A DNA stretch of 64,000 nucleotides from Ectobius pallidus (taxonomy: Eukaryota > Arthropoda > Insecta > Blattodea > Ectobiidae): assembly GCA_964059195.1 (NCBI GenBank), contig CAXKWD010000014.1:2542001-2606000 (forward strand), given 5' to 3'. Numbering within the stretch: position 1 is the stretch's first letter; each line of letters opens with the position of its first letter. Position numbers and translations under genes: made by a program. Shown one piece after another: positions 1 to 9,466 of this stretch. The notes under the pieces are model-generated. The model did not search any database. It had not been told where the DNA came from and saw only the letters and a program-made list of their open reading frames with translations.

Positions 1-817
1 GCATCACTCCCAAGCTAAAAACCACGCTAATCGAAACAACCAATAGAATTTAAGTTTAGGATAGAAAAAACTTAATTTAGCTATAACAGTGCAGATGATT
101 GGTTTTGTGTAACTATGGTAAGGAAGGGAAATTGAGAGGAGGCTAAGATCATGGCTTTTACGAAACTACACTTGTGTACGAAGGACTCGAGGAGGCAGGT
201 CATATCCCTGCATTTCTCCTCGAATTACACGTAAGTCGTATTGACATTGTGGTCAATCCGACTGTATCTATATAAATAACTTCACTAAATTACCGAAGTG
301 TAAATTCGATTATACATTTATTCTTGCAGTAAGAGCTTATTATAGCTACTTACTAAAATAAATTCAGTGAGTGTGCCAAGTAAGTACTGTTGTGACATTG
401 ACGTCACCATCATTACAAGATTACGTGGATATCGAGTGTCACTACTAGGAAGTATTTACGTACGAGTTGCAAAGGCCAATATTAGACTCCCTTCAATATC
501 CCATCATAAAATTAATAAATTCACGAAGTAACATTTATACATTTGAACTTTGATTGGAATACTAAATAAACTGGCAGTGTTTGATAAATATTTAATTATT
601 GATAAACAGTAAATATAGAACCTCCACACCCAATTTTATGCCCTGAGGTAAGATAGAGAAAATCGTAGCAACTCCGACTGAGCAACCCGAGGTTCCACCA
701 GGCTGAAGAAGACAACATTCGCAGTGAGTACAATATTGTGGGGGTGGACCACAAACCGATTGCAGCATACTGGGAGAACTCATACAACGAGGGCTTGTAG
801 TGTGAAGTACTGCATCA
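1..817. other. Array-interrupting insert, copy 1 (right part only)
   Basis: This stretch lacks the 34-bp subrepeat and matches 4111-4927 and 29519-30335 almost base for base. The left 487 bases of the element lie outside the window. It holds the tail of the exon-like frame (stop at 44-46), a short ATG frame at 151, a donor-like GTAAGT at 231 and an acceptor-like TTCTTGCAG ending at 329, a hairpin at 188-222, and a 44-codon frame at 669-800. Satellite resumes at 818 with CCTTTAATCCCTC. No complete gene is visible. It may be a decayed mobile element or a captured genomic fragment; neither is proven. Confidence 0.8.
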
Positions 818-917
818 CCTTTAATCCCTCAATGATCAATACATACAATGAAAATATCGGTGATATGCTAATGGCATAACAGGGGTTGTAAATTTTTCTT
901 TAATAGAAAAGAATACT

Positions 918-931
918 GTTGCCTAGCAATG
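918..931 (+). promoter_or_regulatory. X-box-like motif GTTGCCTAGCAATG (first of several hundred)
   Basis: This is the core of the subrepeat, listed once as a representative. It is a near-palindrome: GTTGC, a CTA spacer, then GCAAT, one base short of the perfect inverted half-site GCAAC. RFX-family winged-helix factors bind inverted GTTGCC / GGYAAC half-sites, and the X1 box of MHC class II promoters contains CCTAGCAAC. Exact copies occur about four to five times per monomer, mainly in subrepeats 1, 2, 3, 11 and 14, with near matches (GTTGCTTAGCAATG, GTTGCGTAGCAATG) in others. Binding is inference from the motif only. Confidence 0.35.
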
Positions 932-1477
932 AGTTTTAAAACACGAAAGTGTTGCCTAGCAATGCCATTTTAAACCGGAAACTGTTGCCTAGCAATGTCA
1001 TCAAAAAGAACTGTTGCTTAGTAATGTCATTTTTAAACACAATATTGCTACCTATTATAAACTTTTAAAAATATACTGTTGTGTAGCAATGTTAATTTCA
1101 GACACCAAACTTTTACTTTTCAATGCATTTTTAAAAGTCGAAACGTTTTCCTAGCAATGTAATTTTTAAAGACAATTTGGCTGCTTAACAATGTAATTTT
1201 TCTATGACGAAAGTTTTGCCTAGCCATGCCAGTCTAAACCGGAAACTGTTGATAGCAATTAAGTTTTAAAACAACTGACTCTTGCTTAGCAATGACATTT
1301 TGAACAAGAAACTGTAGCTTAGCAATGTCATCTCCAAATACGAAACTGTTGCCTAGCAATGTCATCAATAACGAATAGTTTTTAATCCTTCAATGATCAA
1401 TACATACAATGAAAATGTCGGTGATATGCTAATGTCAAAACATGGGTTGTAAATTTTACTTTAATAGAAAGAATACT

Positions 1478-2041
1478 GTTGCCTAGCAATGACTTTTTAA
1501 AACACGAAAGTGTTGCCTAGCAATGCCATTTTAAACCAGAAACTGTTGCCTAGCAATGTCATCAAAAAGAACTGATGCTTAGCAATGTCATTTTTGAACA
1601 CAATATTGCCACCTATTAAAAGCTTTTAAAAAAAGATACTGTTGCGTAGCAATGTCAATTTCTGACACGAAACCTTTACCTTTCAATGCATTTTCCAAAG
1701 TCGAAACTTCTTCCTAGCAATGTAATTTTTAAAGACAATTTGGCTACCTAACAATGTAATTTTTCTATCACGAATGTTTTGCCTAGCCATGCCAGTCTAA
1801 ACCGGAAACTGTTGCCTAGCAATGAAGTTTTATAACACCTGACTGTTGCTTAGCAATGACATTTTGAACAAGAAACTGTAGCTTAGCAATGCCATCTCCA
1901 AATACGAAACTGTTGCCTAGCAATGTCATCTATAAGGAATAGTTTTTAATCCCTCAATGATCAATACATACAATGAAAATATCGGTGATATGCTAATGGC
2001 AAAACATGGGTTGTAAATTTTGCTTTAATATTAAGAATACA
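1478..2041 (+). repeat. Reference monomer: 14 subrepeats plus linker
   Basis: This monomer shows the plan used throughout. Subrepeats start at about 1478, 1512, 1545, 1574, 1605, 1641, 1675, 1709, 1743, 1778, 1811, 1845, 1878 and 1912, so they are 29-36 bp long. The usual core is GTTGCCTAGCAATG followed by an A/T tract and often ending in CGAAACT. Subrepeats 5 (TTGCCACCTATTA), 7 (TTTACCTTTCAATG) and 9 (GGCTACCTAACAATG) are the most degenerate. The linker at about 1946-2041 lacks the core; it carries ATGATCAATACATACAATG and TATCGGTGATATGCTAATG. The next monomer begins at 2042, giving a period of 564 bp. Confidence 0.93.
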
Positions 2042-3635
2042 GTTGCCTAGCAATGAGTTTTAAAACACGAAAGTGTTGCCTAGAAATGCCATTTTAAACC
2101 GGAAACTGTTGCCTAGCAATGCCATCAAAAAAACTGTTGCTTAGAAAAGGCATTTTTAAACACAATATTGCTACCTATTATAAACTTTTAAAAAATTTAC
2201 TGTTGCGTAGCAATGTCAATATCACACACAAATCTTTTACCTTTCAATGCATTTTTCATGTCGAAAATTTTCCTAGCAATGAAATTTTTAAAGACAATTT
2301 GGCTGCCTAACAATGTAATTTTTCTATCACGAAAGGTTCGCCTAGCAATGCCAGTCTAAACCGGAAACTGTTGCCTAGCAATTAAGTTTTAAAACAGCTG
2401 ACTCTTGCTTAGCAATGACATTTTGAACATGAAACTGTAGCTTACCAATGCCATCTCCAAATACGAAACTGTTGCCTAGCAATGTCTTCTAGAAGGAAAA
2501 GTTTTTGATCCTCCAATGATCAATACATACAATGAAAATATCGGTGATATGCTAATGTCAAAACATGGGTTGTAAATTTTACTTTAATAGAAAGAATACA
2601 GTTGCCTAGCAATGAGATTTAAAACACGAAAGTGTTGCCTAGCAATGCCATTTTAAACCGCAAACTGTTGCCTAGCAATGTCATCAAAAAGAACTGTTGC
2701 TTAGCAATGTCATTTTTAAACACAATATTGCTACCTATTATAAACTTTTAAAAATATACTGTTGTGTAGCAATGTTAATTTCAGACACCAAACTTTTACT
2801 TTTCAATGCATTTTTCAAAGTCGAAACTTTTTCCTAGCAATGTAATTTTTAAAGACGATTTGGGTGCTTAACAATGTAATTTTTCTATGACGGAAGTTTT
2901 GCCTAGCCATGCCAGTCTAAACCGGAAACTGTTGCCTAGCAATGAAGTTTTAAAACACCTGACTCTTGCTTGGCAATGACATTTTGAACAAGAAACTGTA
3001 GCTTAGCAATGCCATCTCCAAATACGAAACTGTTGCCTAGCAATGGCATCTATAAGGAATAGTTTTTAATCCTTCAATGATCAATACATACAATGAAAAT
3101 ATCGGTGATATGCTAATGTCAAGACATGGGTTGTAAATTTTACTTTAATAGAAAGAATACTGCTGCCTAGCAATGAGTTTTAAAACACGAAAGTGTTGCC
3201 TGGCAATGCCATTTTAAACCAGAAACTGTTGCCTAGCAATGTCATCAAAAAGAACTGTTGCTTGGCAATGTCATCTTTAACACAATATTGCTACCTATTT
3301 AAAGCTTCTAAAAAAAGTTACTGTTGCGTAGCAATGTCAATTTCTTACACGAAACCTTTACCTTTCAATGCATTTTCCAAAGTCAAAACTTCTTCCTAGC
3401 AATGTAATTTTTAAAGACAATTTGGCTGCCTATCAATGTAATTTTTCTATCACGAATGTTTTGCCTAACCATGCCAGTCTAAACCGGAAACTGTTGCCTA
3501 GCAATGAAGTTTTAAAACACCTGACTGTTGCTTAGCAATGACATTTTGAATAAGAAACTGTAACTTAGCAATGCCATCTCCAAATACGAAACTGTTGCCT
3601 AGCAATGTCATCTATAAGGAATACCCTTTGGTGTA

Positions 3636-3697
3636 AATGGAGTCATCTCCATTAATATCAATTGATAGAAAATGATGAGAAATAGATTGATATTAAT
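3636..3697. repeat. Paired inverted repeats at the left end of the insert (copy 2)
   Basis: Bases 3636-3653 form a perfect 7-bp stem (AATGGAG / CTCCATT) with a TCAT loop. Immediately after, ATTAATATCAAT at 3651-3662 is perfectly complementary to ATTGATATTAAT at 3686-3697, with a 23-nt loop. The stems overlap by three bases and so would compete. The same structure is present at 29044-29105. Confidence 0.75.
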
Positions 3698-3799
3698 TAA
3701 ATACGGCAGATAATAACTTTTGAACTAACCAAGCAATATTATTATAAATTACATGATAAAAATCAGGAAAAATTAACAAATAATATTACATAAATATGA

Positions 3800-3834
3800 A
3801 ATTAATATCATCAATACTTTAGCTGATATTAATT
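3800..3834. repeat. Second ATTAATATCA inverted repeat in the insert (copy 2)
   Basis: AATTAATATCA at 3800-3810 is the perfect reverse complement of TGATATTAATT at 3824-3834, with a 13-nt loop. The same word forms the stem at 3651-3697, so it occurs four times in alternating orientation within about 185 bp. It is also present at 29208-29242. Confidence 0.75.
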
Positions 3835-3880
3835 ATTTTATAGTAAAGAATAAAATACACTTGGACTCAATAGAAGTTAG

Positions 3881-4156
3881 CAGACGGAATACTCAGAAAT
3901 ATACAATGCAGCCGGAGTGAAATGTATAGCAACTCTGTGGGAGATAGGTGCCAGGTATTGTCAGAAATGTACTAGGCTATTCAGTCAAAATGTAGTAGAA
4001 AGGAAAGATTATGAGATGAATAGGCACTTCACGAGAATGTACAGTGAAAGTTGCAAGGTCCAAGAACTAGACAGAAGTTCGGAGAATCGCAGGATGGGAG
4101 AAACAGAAAAGCATCACTCCCAAGCTAAAAACCACGCTAATCGAAACAACCAATAG
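3881..4156 (+). pseudogene. Exon-like open frame, function unknown (copy 2)
   Basis: An open frame runs from just after a TAG at 3878 to a TAG at 4154-4156, about 91 codons. There is no convincing ATG at its head; the first possible start in frame is a GTG at 3917, which is not a normal eukaryotic start. Because TTAGCAG directly precedes it, it reads better as a last exon with a 3' splice site near 3883. The product is hydrophilic and basic, with YCQKCTRLF, then RHFTRMYSESC, then a charged Q/N/H-rich tail. A C-x2-C pair followed by RHF loosely recalls degenerate BED-type zinc fingers of hAT-derived proteins, but the expected final histidines are not in place. I do not recognise the family. 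Composition looks coding, unlike the satellite around it. The copy at 29289-29564 appears intact; copy 1 keeps only the last codons (1-46). Confidence 0.3.
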
Positions 4157-4260
4157 AATTTAAGTTTAGGATAGAAAAAACTTAATTTAGCTATAACAGT
4201 GCAGATGATTGGTTTTGTGTAACTATGGTAAGGAAGGGAAATTGAGAGGAGGCTAAGATC

Positions 4261-4340
4261 ATGGCTTTTACGAAACTACACTTGTGTACGAAGGACTCGA
4301 GGAGGCAGGTCATATCCCTGCATTTCTCCTCGAAATACAC
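4261..4340 (+). other. Short ATG frame with intron-like 3' junction (copy 2)
   Basis: An ATG in fair context (ATCATGG) opens a frame of about 26 codons up to a donor-like ACGTAAGT at 4341. An acceptor-like TTTATTCTTGCAG ends at 4439, which would make a 99-bp GT-AG intron. If spliced, the frame would stop five codons into the next segment (TTATTATAG), so any product would be about 31 residues. It is therefore more likely a leader or decayed exon than a gene. Copy 1 equivalent: 151-230. In copy 3 (29669) the donor GT is AT. Confidence 0.2.
4298..4332. repeat. Bulged hairpin in the insert (copy 2)
   Basis: CGAGGAGGCAGG pairs with CCTGC-ATTT-CTCCTCG: a 7-bp outer stem and a 5-bp inner stem separated by a 4-nt bulge, with a 7-nt loop. 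It lies inside the short ATG frame. Copies at 188-222 and 29706-29740 keep both stems. Confidence 0.6.
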
Positions 4341-4778
4341 GTAAGTCGTATTGACATTGTGGTCAATCCGACTGTATCTATATAAATAACTTCACTAAAT
4401 TACCGAAGTGTAAATTCGATTATACATTTATTCTTGCAGTAAGAGCTTATTATAGCTACTTACTAAAATAAATTCAGTGAGTGTGCCAAGTAAGTACTGT
4501 TGTGACATTGACGTCACCATCATTACAAGATTACGTGGATATCGAGTGTCACTACTAGGAAGTATTTACGTACGAGTTGCAAAGGCCAATATTAGACTCC
4601 CTTCAATATCCCATCATAAAATTAATAAATTCACGAAGTAACATTTATACATTTGAACTTTGATTGGAATACTAAATAAACTGGCAGTGTTTGATAAATA
4701 TTTAATTATTGATAAACAGTAAATATAGAACCTCCACACCCAATTTTATGCCCTGAGGTAAGATAGAGAAAATCGTAG

Positions 4779-4910
4779 CAACTCCGACTGAGCAACCCGA
4801 GGTTCCACCAGGCTGAAGAAGACAACATTCGCAGTGAGTACAATATTGTGGGGGTGGACCACAAACCGATTGCAGCATACTGGGAGAACTCATACAACGA
4901 GGGCTTGTAG
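4779..4910 (+). pseudogene. 44-codon open frame at the right end of the insert (copy 2)
   Basis: After an in-frame TAG at 4776 the plus strand is open to a TAG at 4908-4910. The translation has mixed, globular-looking composition (for example VGVDHKPIAAYWENSYNEGL) and no methionine start, so it could be a terminal exon fragment. TCGTAG just upstream could act as a weak acceptor. Longer minus-strand frames over the same DNA look like shadows of this one. Copies at 669-800 and 30187-30318 are also open. I do not recognise it, and function is unknown. Confidence 0.2.
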
Positions 4911-7900
4911 TGTGAAGTACTGCATCACCTTTAATCCCTCAATGATCAATACATACAATGAAAATATCGGTGATATGCTAATGGCATAACAGGGGTTGTA
5001 AATTTTTCTTTAATAGAAAAGAATACTGTTGCCTAGCAATGAGTTTTAAAACACGAAAGTGTTGCCTAGCAATGCCATTTTAAACCGGAAACTGTTGCCT
5101 AGCAATGTCATCAAAAAGAACTGTTGCTTAGTAATGTCATTTTTAAACACAATATTGCTACCTATTATAAACTTTTAAAAATATACTGTTGTGTAGCAAT
5201 GTTAATTTCAGACACCAAACTTTTACTTTTCAATGCATTTTTAAAAGTCGAAACGTTTTCCTAGCAATGTAATTTTTAAAGACAATTTGGCTGCTTAACA
5301 ATGTAATTTTTCTATGACGAAAGTTTTGCCTAGCCATGCCAGTCTAAACCGGAAACTGTTGATAGCAATTAAGTTTTAAAACAACTGACTCTTGCTTAGC
5401 AATGACATTTTGAACAAGAAACTGTAGCTTAGCAATGTCATCTCCAAATACGAAACTGTTGCCTAGCAATGTCATCAGTAACGAATAGTTTTTAATCCTT
5501 CAATGATCAATACATACAATGAAAATGTCGGTGATATGCTAATGTCAAAACATGGGTTGTAAATTTTACTTTAATAGAAAGAATACTGTTGCCTAGCAAT
5601 GACTTTTTAAAACACGAAAGTGTTGCCTAGCAATGCCATTTTAAACCAGAAACTGTTGCCTAGCAATGTCATCAAAAAGAACTGATGCTTAGCAATGTCA
5701 TTTTTGAACACAATATTGCCACCTATTAAAAGCTTTTAAAAAAAGATACTGTTGCGTAGCAATGTCAATTTCTGACACGAAACCTTTACCTTTCAATGCA
5801 TTTTCCAAAGTCGAAACTTCTTCCTAGCAATGTAATTTTTAAAGACAATTTGGCTACCTAACAATGTAATTTTTCTATCACGAATGTTTTGCCTAGCCAT
5901 GCCAGTCTAAACCGGAAACTGTTGCCTAGCAATGAAGTTTTATAACACCTGACTGTTGCTTAGCAATGACATTTTGAACAAGAAACTGTAGCTTAGCAAT
6001 GCCATCTCCAAATACGAAACTGTTGCCTAGCAATGTCATCTATAAGGAATAGTTTTTAATCCCTCAATGATCAATACATACAATGAAAATATCGGTGATA
6101 TGCTAATGGCAAAACATGGGTTGTAAATTTTGCTTTAATATTAAGAATACAGTTGCCTAGCAATGAGTTTTAAAACACGAAAGTGTTGCCTAGAAATGCC
6201 ATTTTAAACCGGAAACTGTTGCCTAGCAATGCCATCAAAAAAACTGTTGCTTAGAAAAGGCATTTTTAAACACAATATTGCTACCTATTATAAACTTTTA
6301 AAAAATTTACTGTTGCGTAGCAATGTCAATATCACACACAAATCTTTTACCTTTCAATGCATTTTTCATGTCGAAAATTTTCCTAGCAATGAAATTTTTA
6401 AAGACAATTTGGCTGCCTAACAATGTAATTTTTCTATCACGAAAGGTTCGCCTAGCAATGCCAGTCTAAACCGGAAACTGTTGCCTAGCAATTAAGTTTT
6501 AAAACAGCTGACTCTTGCTTAGCAATGACATTTTGAACATGAAACTGTAGCTTACCAATGCCATCTCCAAATACGAAACTGTTGCCTAGCAATGTCTTCT
6601 AGAAGGAAAAGTTTTTGATCCTCCAATGATCAATACATACAATGAAAATATCGGTGATATGCTAATGTCAAAACATGGGTTGTAAATTTTACTTTAATAG
6701 AAAGAATACTGTTGGCTAGCAATTAGTTTTAAAACACGAAAGTGTTGCCTAGCAATGCCATTTTAAACCGGAAACTGTTGCCTAGCAATGTCCTCAAAAA
6801 GAACTGTTGATTAGCAATGGCATTTTTAAACACAGTATTGCTACCTATTAAAAGCTTTTAAAAAAGATACTGTTGCGTAGCAATGTCAATTTCTGACACG
6901 AAACCTTTACCTTTCAATGCATTTTTCAAATTCGAAACTTTTTCCTAGCAATGTAATTTTTAAAGACAATTTGGCTACCTAACAATGTAATTTTTCTATC
7001 ACGAATGTTTTGCCTAGCCATGCCAGTCTAAACCGGAAACTGTTGCCTAGCAATGAAGTTTTATAACACCTGACTGTTGCTTAGCAATGACATTTTGAAT
7101 AAGAAACTGTAGCTTAGCAATGCCATCTCCAAATACGAAACTGTTGCCTAGCAATGTCATCTATAAGGAATAGTTTTTAATCCCTCAATGATCAATACAT
7201 ACAATGAAAATATCGGTGATATGCTAATGGCAAAACATGGGTTGTAAATTTTGCTTTAATAGAAAGAATACTGTTGCCTAGCAATGAGTTTTAAAACACG
7301 AAAGTGTTGCCTAGCAATGCCATTTTAAACCGCAAACTGTTGCCTAGCAATGTCATCAAAAAGAACTGTTGCCTAGTAATGTCATTTTTAAACACAATAT
7401 TGCTACCTATTATAAACTTTTAAAAATATACTGTTGCGTAGCAATGTTAATTTCATACACCAAACTTTTACTTTTCAATGCATTTTTAAAAGTCGAAACG
7501 TTTTCCTAGCAATGTAATTTTTAAAGACAATTTGGCTGCTTAACAATGTAATTTTTTTATGACGAAAGTTTTGCCTAGCCATGCCAGTCTAAACCGGAAA
7601 CTGTTGCCTAGCAATTAAGTTTTAAAACAACTGACTCTTGCTTAGCAATGACATTTTGAACAAGAAACTGTAGCTTAGCAATGCCATCTCCAAATACGAA
7701 ACTGTTGTCTAGCAATGTCATCTATAACGAATAGTTTTTAATCCTTCAATGATCAATAGATACAATGAAAATATCGGTGATATGCTAATGTCAAAACATG
7801 GGTTGTAAATTTTACTTTAATAGAAAGAATACTGTTGCCTAGCAATGAGTTTTAAAACACGAAAGTGTTGCCTAGCAATGCCATTTTAAACCAGAAACTG

Positions 7901-9303
7901 TTGCCTAGCAATGTCATAAAGAAAACTGTTGCTTAGCAATGTCATTTTTGAACACAATATTGCTACCTATTAAAAGCTTTTAAAAAAAGATACTGTTGCG
8001 TAGCAATGTCAATTTCTGACACGAAACCTTTACCTTTCAATGCATTTTCCAAAGTCGAAACTTCTTCCTAGCAATGTAATTTTTAAAGACAATTTGGCTG
8101 CCTATCAACGTAATTTTTCTATCACGAATGTTTTTCCTAGCCATGCCAGTCTAAACCGGAAACTGTAGCCTAGCAATGAAGTTTTAAAACACCTGACTGT
8201 TGCTTAGCAATGACATTTTGAACAAGAAACTGTAGCTTAGCAATGCCATCTCCAAATACGAAACTGTTGCCTAGCAATGTCATCTATAAGGAATAGATTT
8301 TAATACTTCAATGATCAATACATACAATGAAAATATCGGTGATATGCTAATGTCAAAACATGGGTTGTAAATTTTACCTTAATAGAAAAAATACTGTTGC
8401 CTAGCAATTAGTTTTAAAACACGAAAGTGTTGCCTAGCAATGCCATTTTAAACCGGAAACTGTTGCCTAGCAATGTCCTCAAAAAGAACTGTTGCTTAGC
8501 AATGGCATTTTTAAACACAATATTGCTACCGATTAAAAGCTTTTAAAAAAAGATACTGTTGCGTAGCAATGTCGATTTCTGACACGAAACCTTTACCTTT
8601 CAATGCATTTTTCAAATTCGAAACTTCTTCCTAGCAATGTAATTTTTAAAGACAATTTGGCTACCTAACAATGTAATTTTTCTATCACGAATGTTTTGCC
8701 TAGCCATGCCAGTCTAAACCGGAAACTGTTGCCTAGCAATGAAGTTTTATAACACCTGACTGTTGCTTAGCAATGACATTTTGAATAAGAAACTGTAGCT
8801 TAGCAATGACATCTCCAAATACGAAACTGTTGCCTAGCAATGTCTTCTATAAGGAATAGCCTTTAATCCCTCAATGATCAATACATACAATGAAAATATC
8901 GGTGATATGCTAATGGCATAACAGGGGTTGTAAATTTTTATTTAATAGAAAAGAATACTGTTGCCTAGCAATGAGTTTTAAAACACGAAAGTGTTGCCTA
9001 GCAATGCCATTTTAAACCAGAAACTGTTGCCTAGCAATGCCAACAAAAAGAACTGTTGCTTAACAAAGTCATTTTTAAACACAATATTGCTACCTATTAT
9101 AAACTTTTAAAAAATATACTGTTGCGTAGCAATGTCAATATCAGACACAAATCTTTTACCTTTCAATGCATCTTTCATGTCGAAACTTTTTCCTAGCAAT
9201 GTAATTTTTAAATACAATTTGACTGCCTAACAATGTAATTTTTCTATCACGAAAGTTTTCCCTAGCCATGCCAGTCTAAAAGGAAACTGTAGCCTAGCAA
9301 TGA

Positions 9304-9466
9304 AAACATTTTAGGAGCAAAATTCCTCCGGCACTGGGACTTGAACCCAGGACTTCAAGTCCCAGTGGGTTCAAGTCCCAGTGCCGGAGGAATTTTTCTC
9401 CTATAATGTTCTCATGTAGTGTCCAACAGAGACAATAATCTGTGGCTCATGAATGCTTATATCTGT
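9304..9466. mobile_element. 163-bp foldback insertion with tRNA-like arms, copy 1
   Basis: This non-satellite sequence lies inside subrepeat 11. Arms at 9302-9349 and 9366-9413 are inverted complements, 45 of 48 positions by eye, around a 16-nt loop that itself holds GGACTT-C-AAGTCC. A single-copy tail of about 53 bp follows (9414-9466). The arms contain GGTTCAAGTCC, a pol III B-box-like word, on the plus strand at 9368-9378 and on the minus strand at 9337-9347. The host word CTAGCAATGA (9294-9303) is repeated on the right as CTAGTAATGA (9467-9476), consistent with a 10-bp target duplication. There is no coding capacity. It could be a tRNA-derived SINE fragment or a foldback MITE. Confidence 0.8.
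9324..9350 (-). other. tRNA T-arm plus acceptor-like segment
   Basis: Read on the minus strand, CTGGG-TTCAAGT-CCCAG is a perfect 5-bp stem with a canonical 7-nt T-loop (TTCRANY), followed by TGCCGGAG in the place of a 3' acceptor strand and discriminator. D-arm, anticodon arm and A-box are not seen, so this is a 3' tRNA fragment, not a tRNA gene. The plus-strand arm has the same T-loop but a mismatch in its stem. Confidence 0.5.

Larger units (their letters stand above)
818..3623 (+). repeat. Satellite block 1 (about 5 monomers of 562 bp)
   Basis: Monomer linkers, recognised by the word CAATGATCAATACATACAAT, occur near 830, 1392, 1955, 2513 and 3075. Using the text after the linker word GATATGCTAA as a barcode (C = GGCATAACAGGGG, T = GTCAAAACATGGG, G = GGCAAAACATGGG), the order is C-T-G-T-T, the last with AAGACATGGG. 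Bases up to about 2582 match 4928-6692; from about 2600 they match 28008-29031 instead, so the block is a recombinant. There is no gene in it; short open frames across subrepeats are chance. Confidence 0.95.
3624..4927. other. Array-interrupting insert, copy 2 (complete, about 1.3 kb)
   Basis: Satellite stops in subrepeat 14 at ATAAGGAATA and resumes as CCTTTAATCCCTC at 4928. The normal uninterrupted text is AATAGCCTTTAATCCC, so CCTTT stands on both sides (3625-3629 and 4928-4932) and can be read as a 5-bp target duplication. I see no clear terminal inverted repeats; a TG...CA terminal pair is possible but does not fit the duplication cleanly. Inside, in order: an AT-rich part with inverted repeats (3636-3834), an exon-like frame (3881-4156), a short ATG frame with intron-like signals (4261-4439), AT-rich text with TATATAAATA near 4379, and a 44-codon frame (4779-4910). 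An LTR-type remnant, a DNA-transposon remnant or a captured gene fragment are all possible. Confidence 0.8.

Noticed and set aside
592..787. Two overlapping minus-strand open frames in the insert (also 4702-4897 and 30110-30305)
   Set aside because: They overlap each other almost fully in different frames and lie opposite a plus-strand frame with more protein-like composition, so at least one must be spurious; neither resembles a known protein.
1778..1950. Hammerhead ribozyme in the satellite, suggested by the frequent CGAAAC
   Set aside because: The partner core CTGANGA does not occur in a usable position; the nearest texts are CTGACTG and CTGATGC, which do not fit.
2119..2310. Open frames of 63-68 codons inside the satellite (also 3193-3399, 6229-6420, 12578-12769, 18365-18556, 28601-28807, 53662-53865, 55675-55878)
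   Set aside because: They run through diverged subrepeats, start at an ATG of the CAATG core, and exist only where chance indels keep a frame open; the same stretches in sister monomers contain stops. They are copies of the repeat, not genes.
818..3623. CRISPR-like array of regularly spaced short repeats
   Set aside because: The units are contiguous diverged tandem repeats with no unique spacers, nested in a 562-bp monomer, and no cas genes are present.
3917..4156. Complete 79-codon gene starting at 3917
   Set aside because: The start would be GTG, unusual in a eukaryote, and the frame stays open upstream to an acceptor-like site; it is better described as an exon fragment.
4378..4388. TATA box (CTATATAAATA) of a promoter in the insert
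   Set aside because: It lies inside the intron-like AT-rich segment, with no clear initiator or open frame at the right distance; such words are expected by chance in AT-rich DNA.
9324..9390. Functional tRNA gene in the foldback
   Set aside because: Only a T-arm and an acceptor-like strand can be drawn; no D-arm, anticodon arm or A-box is seen.
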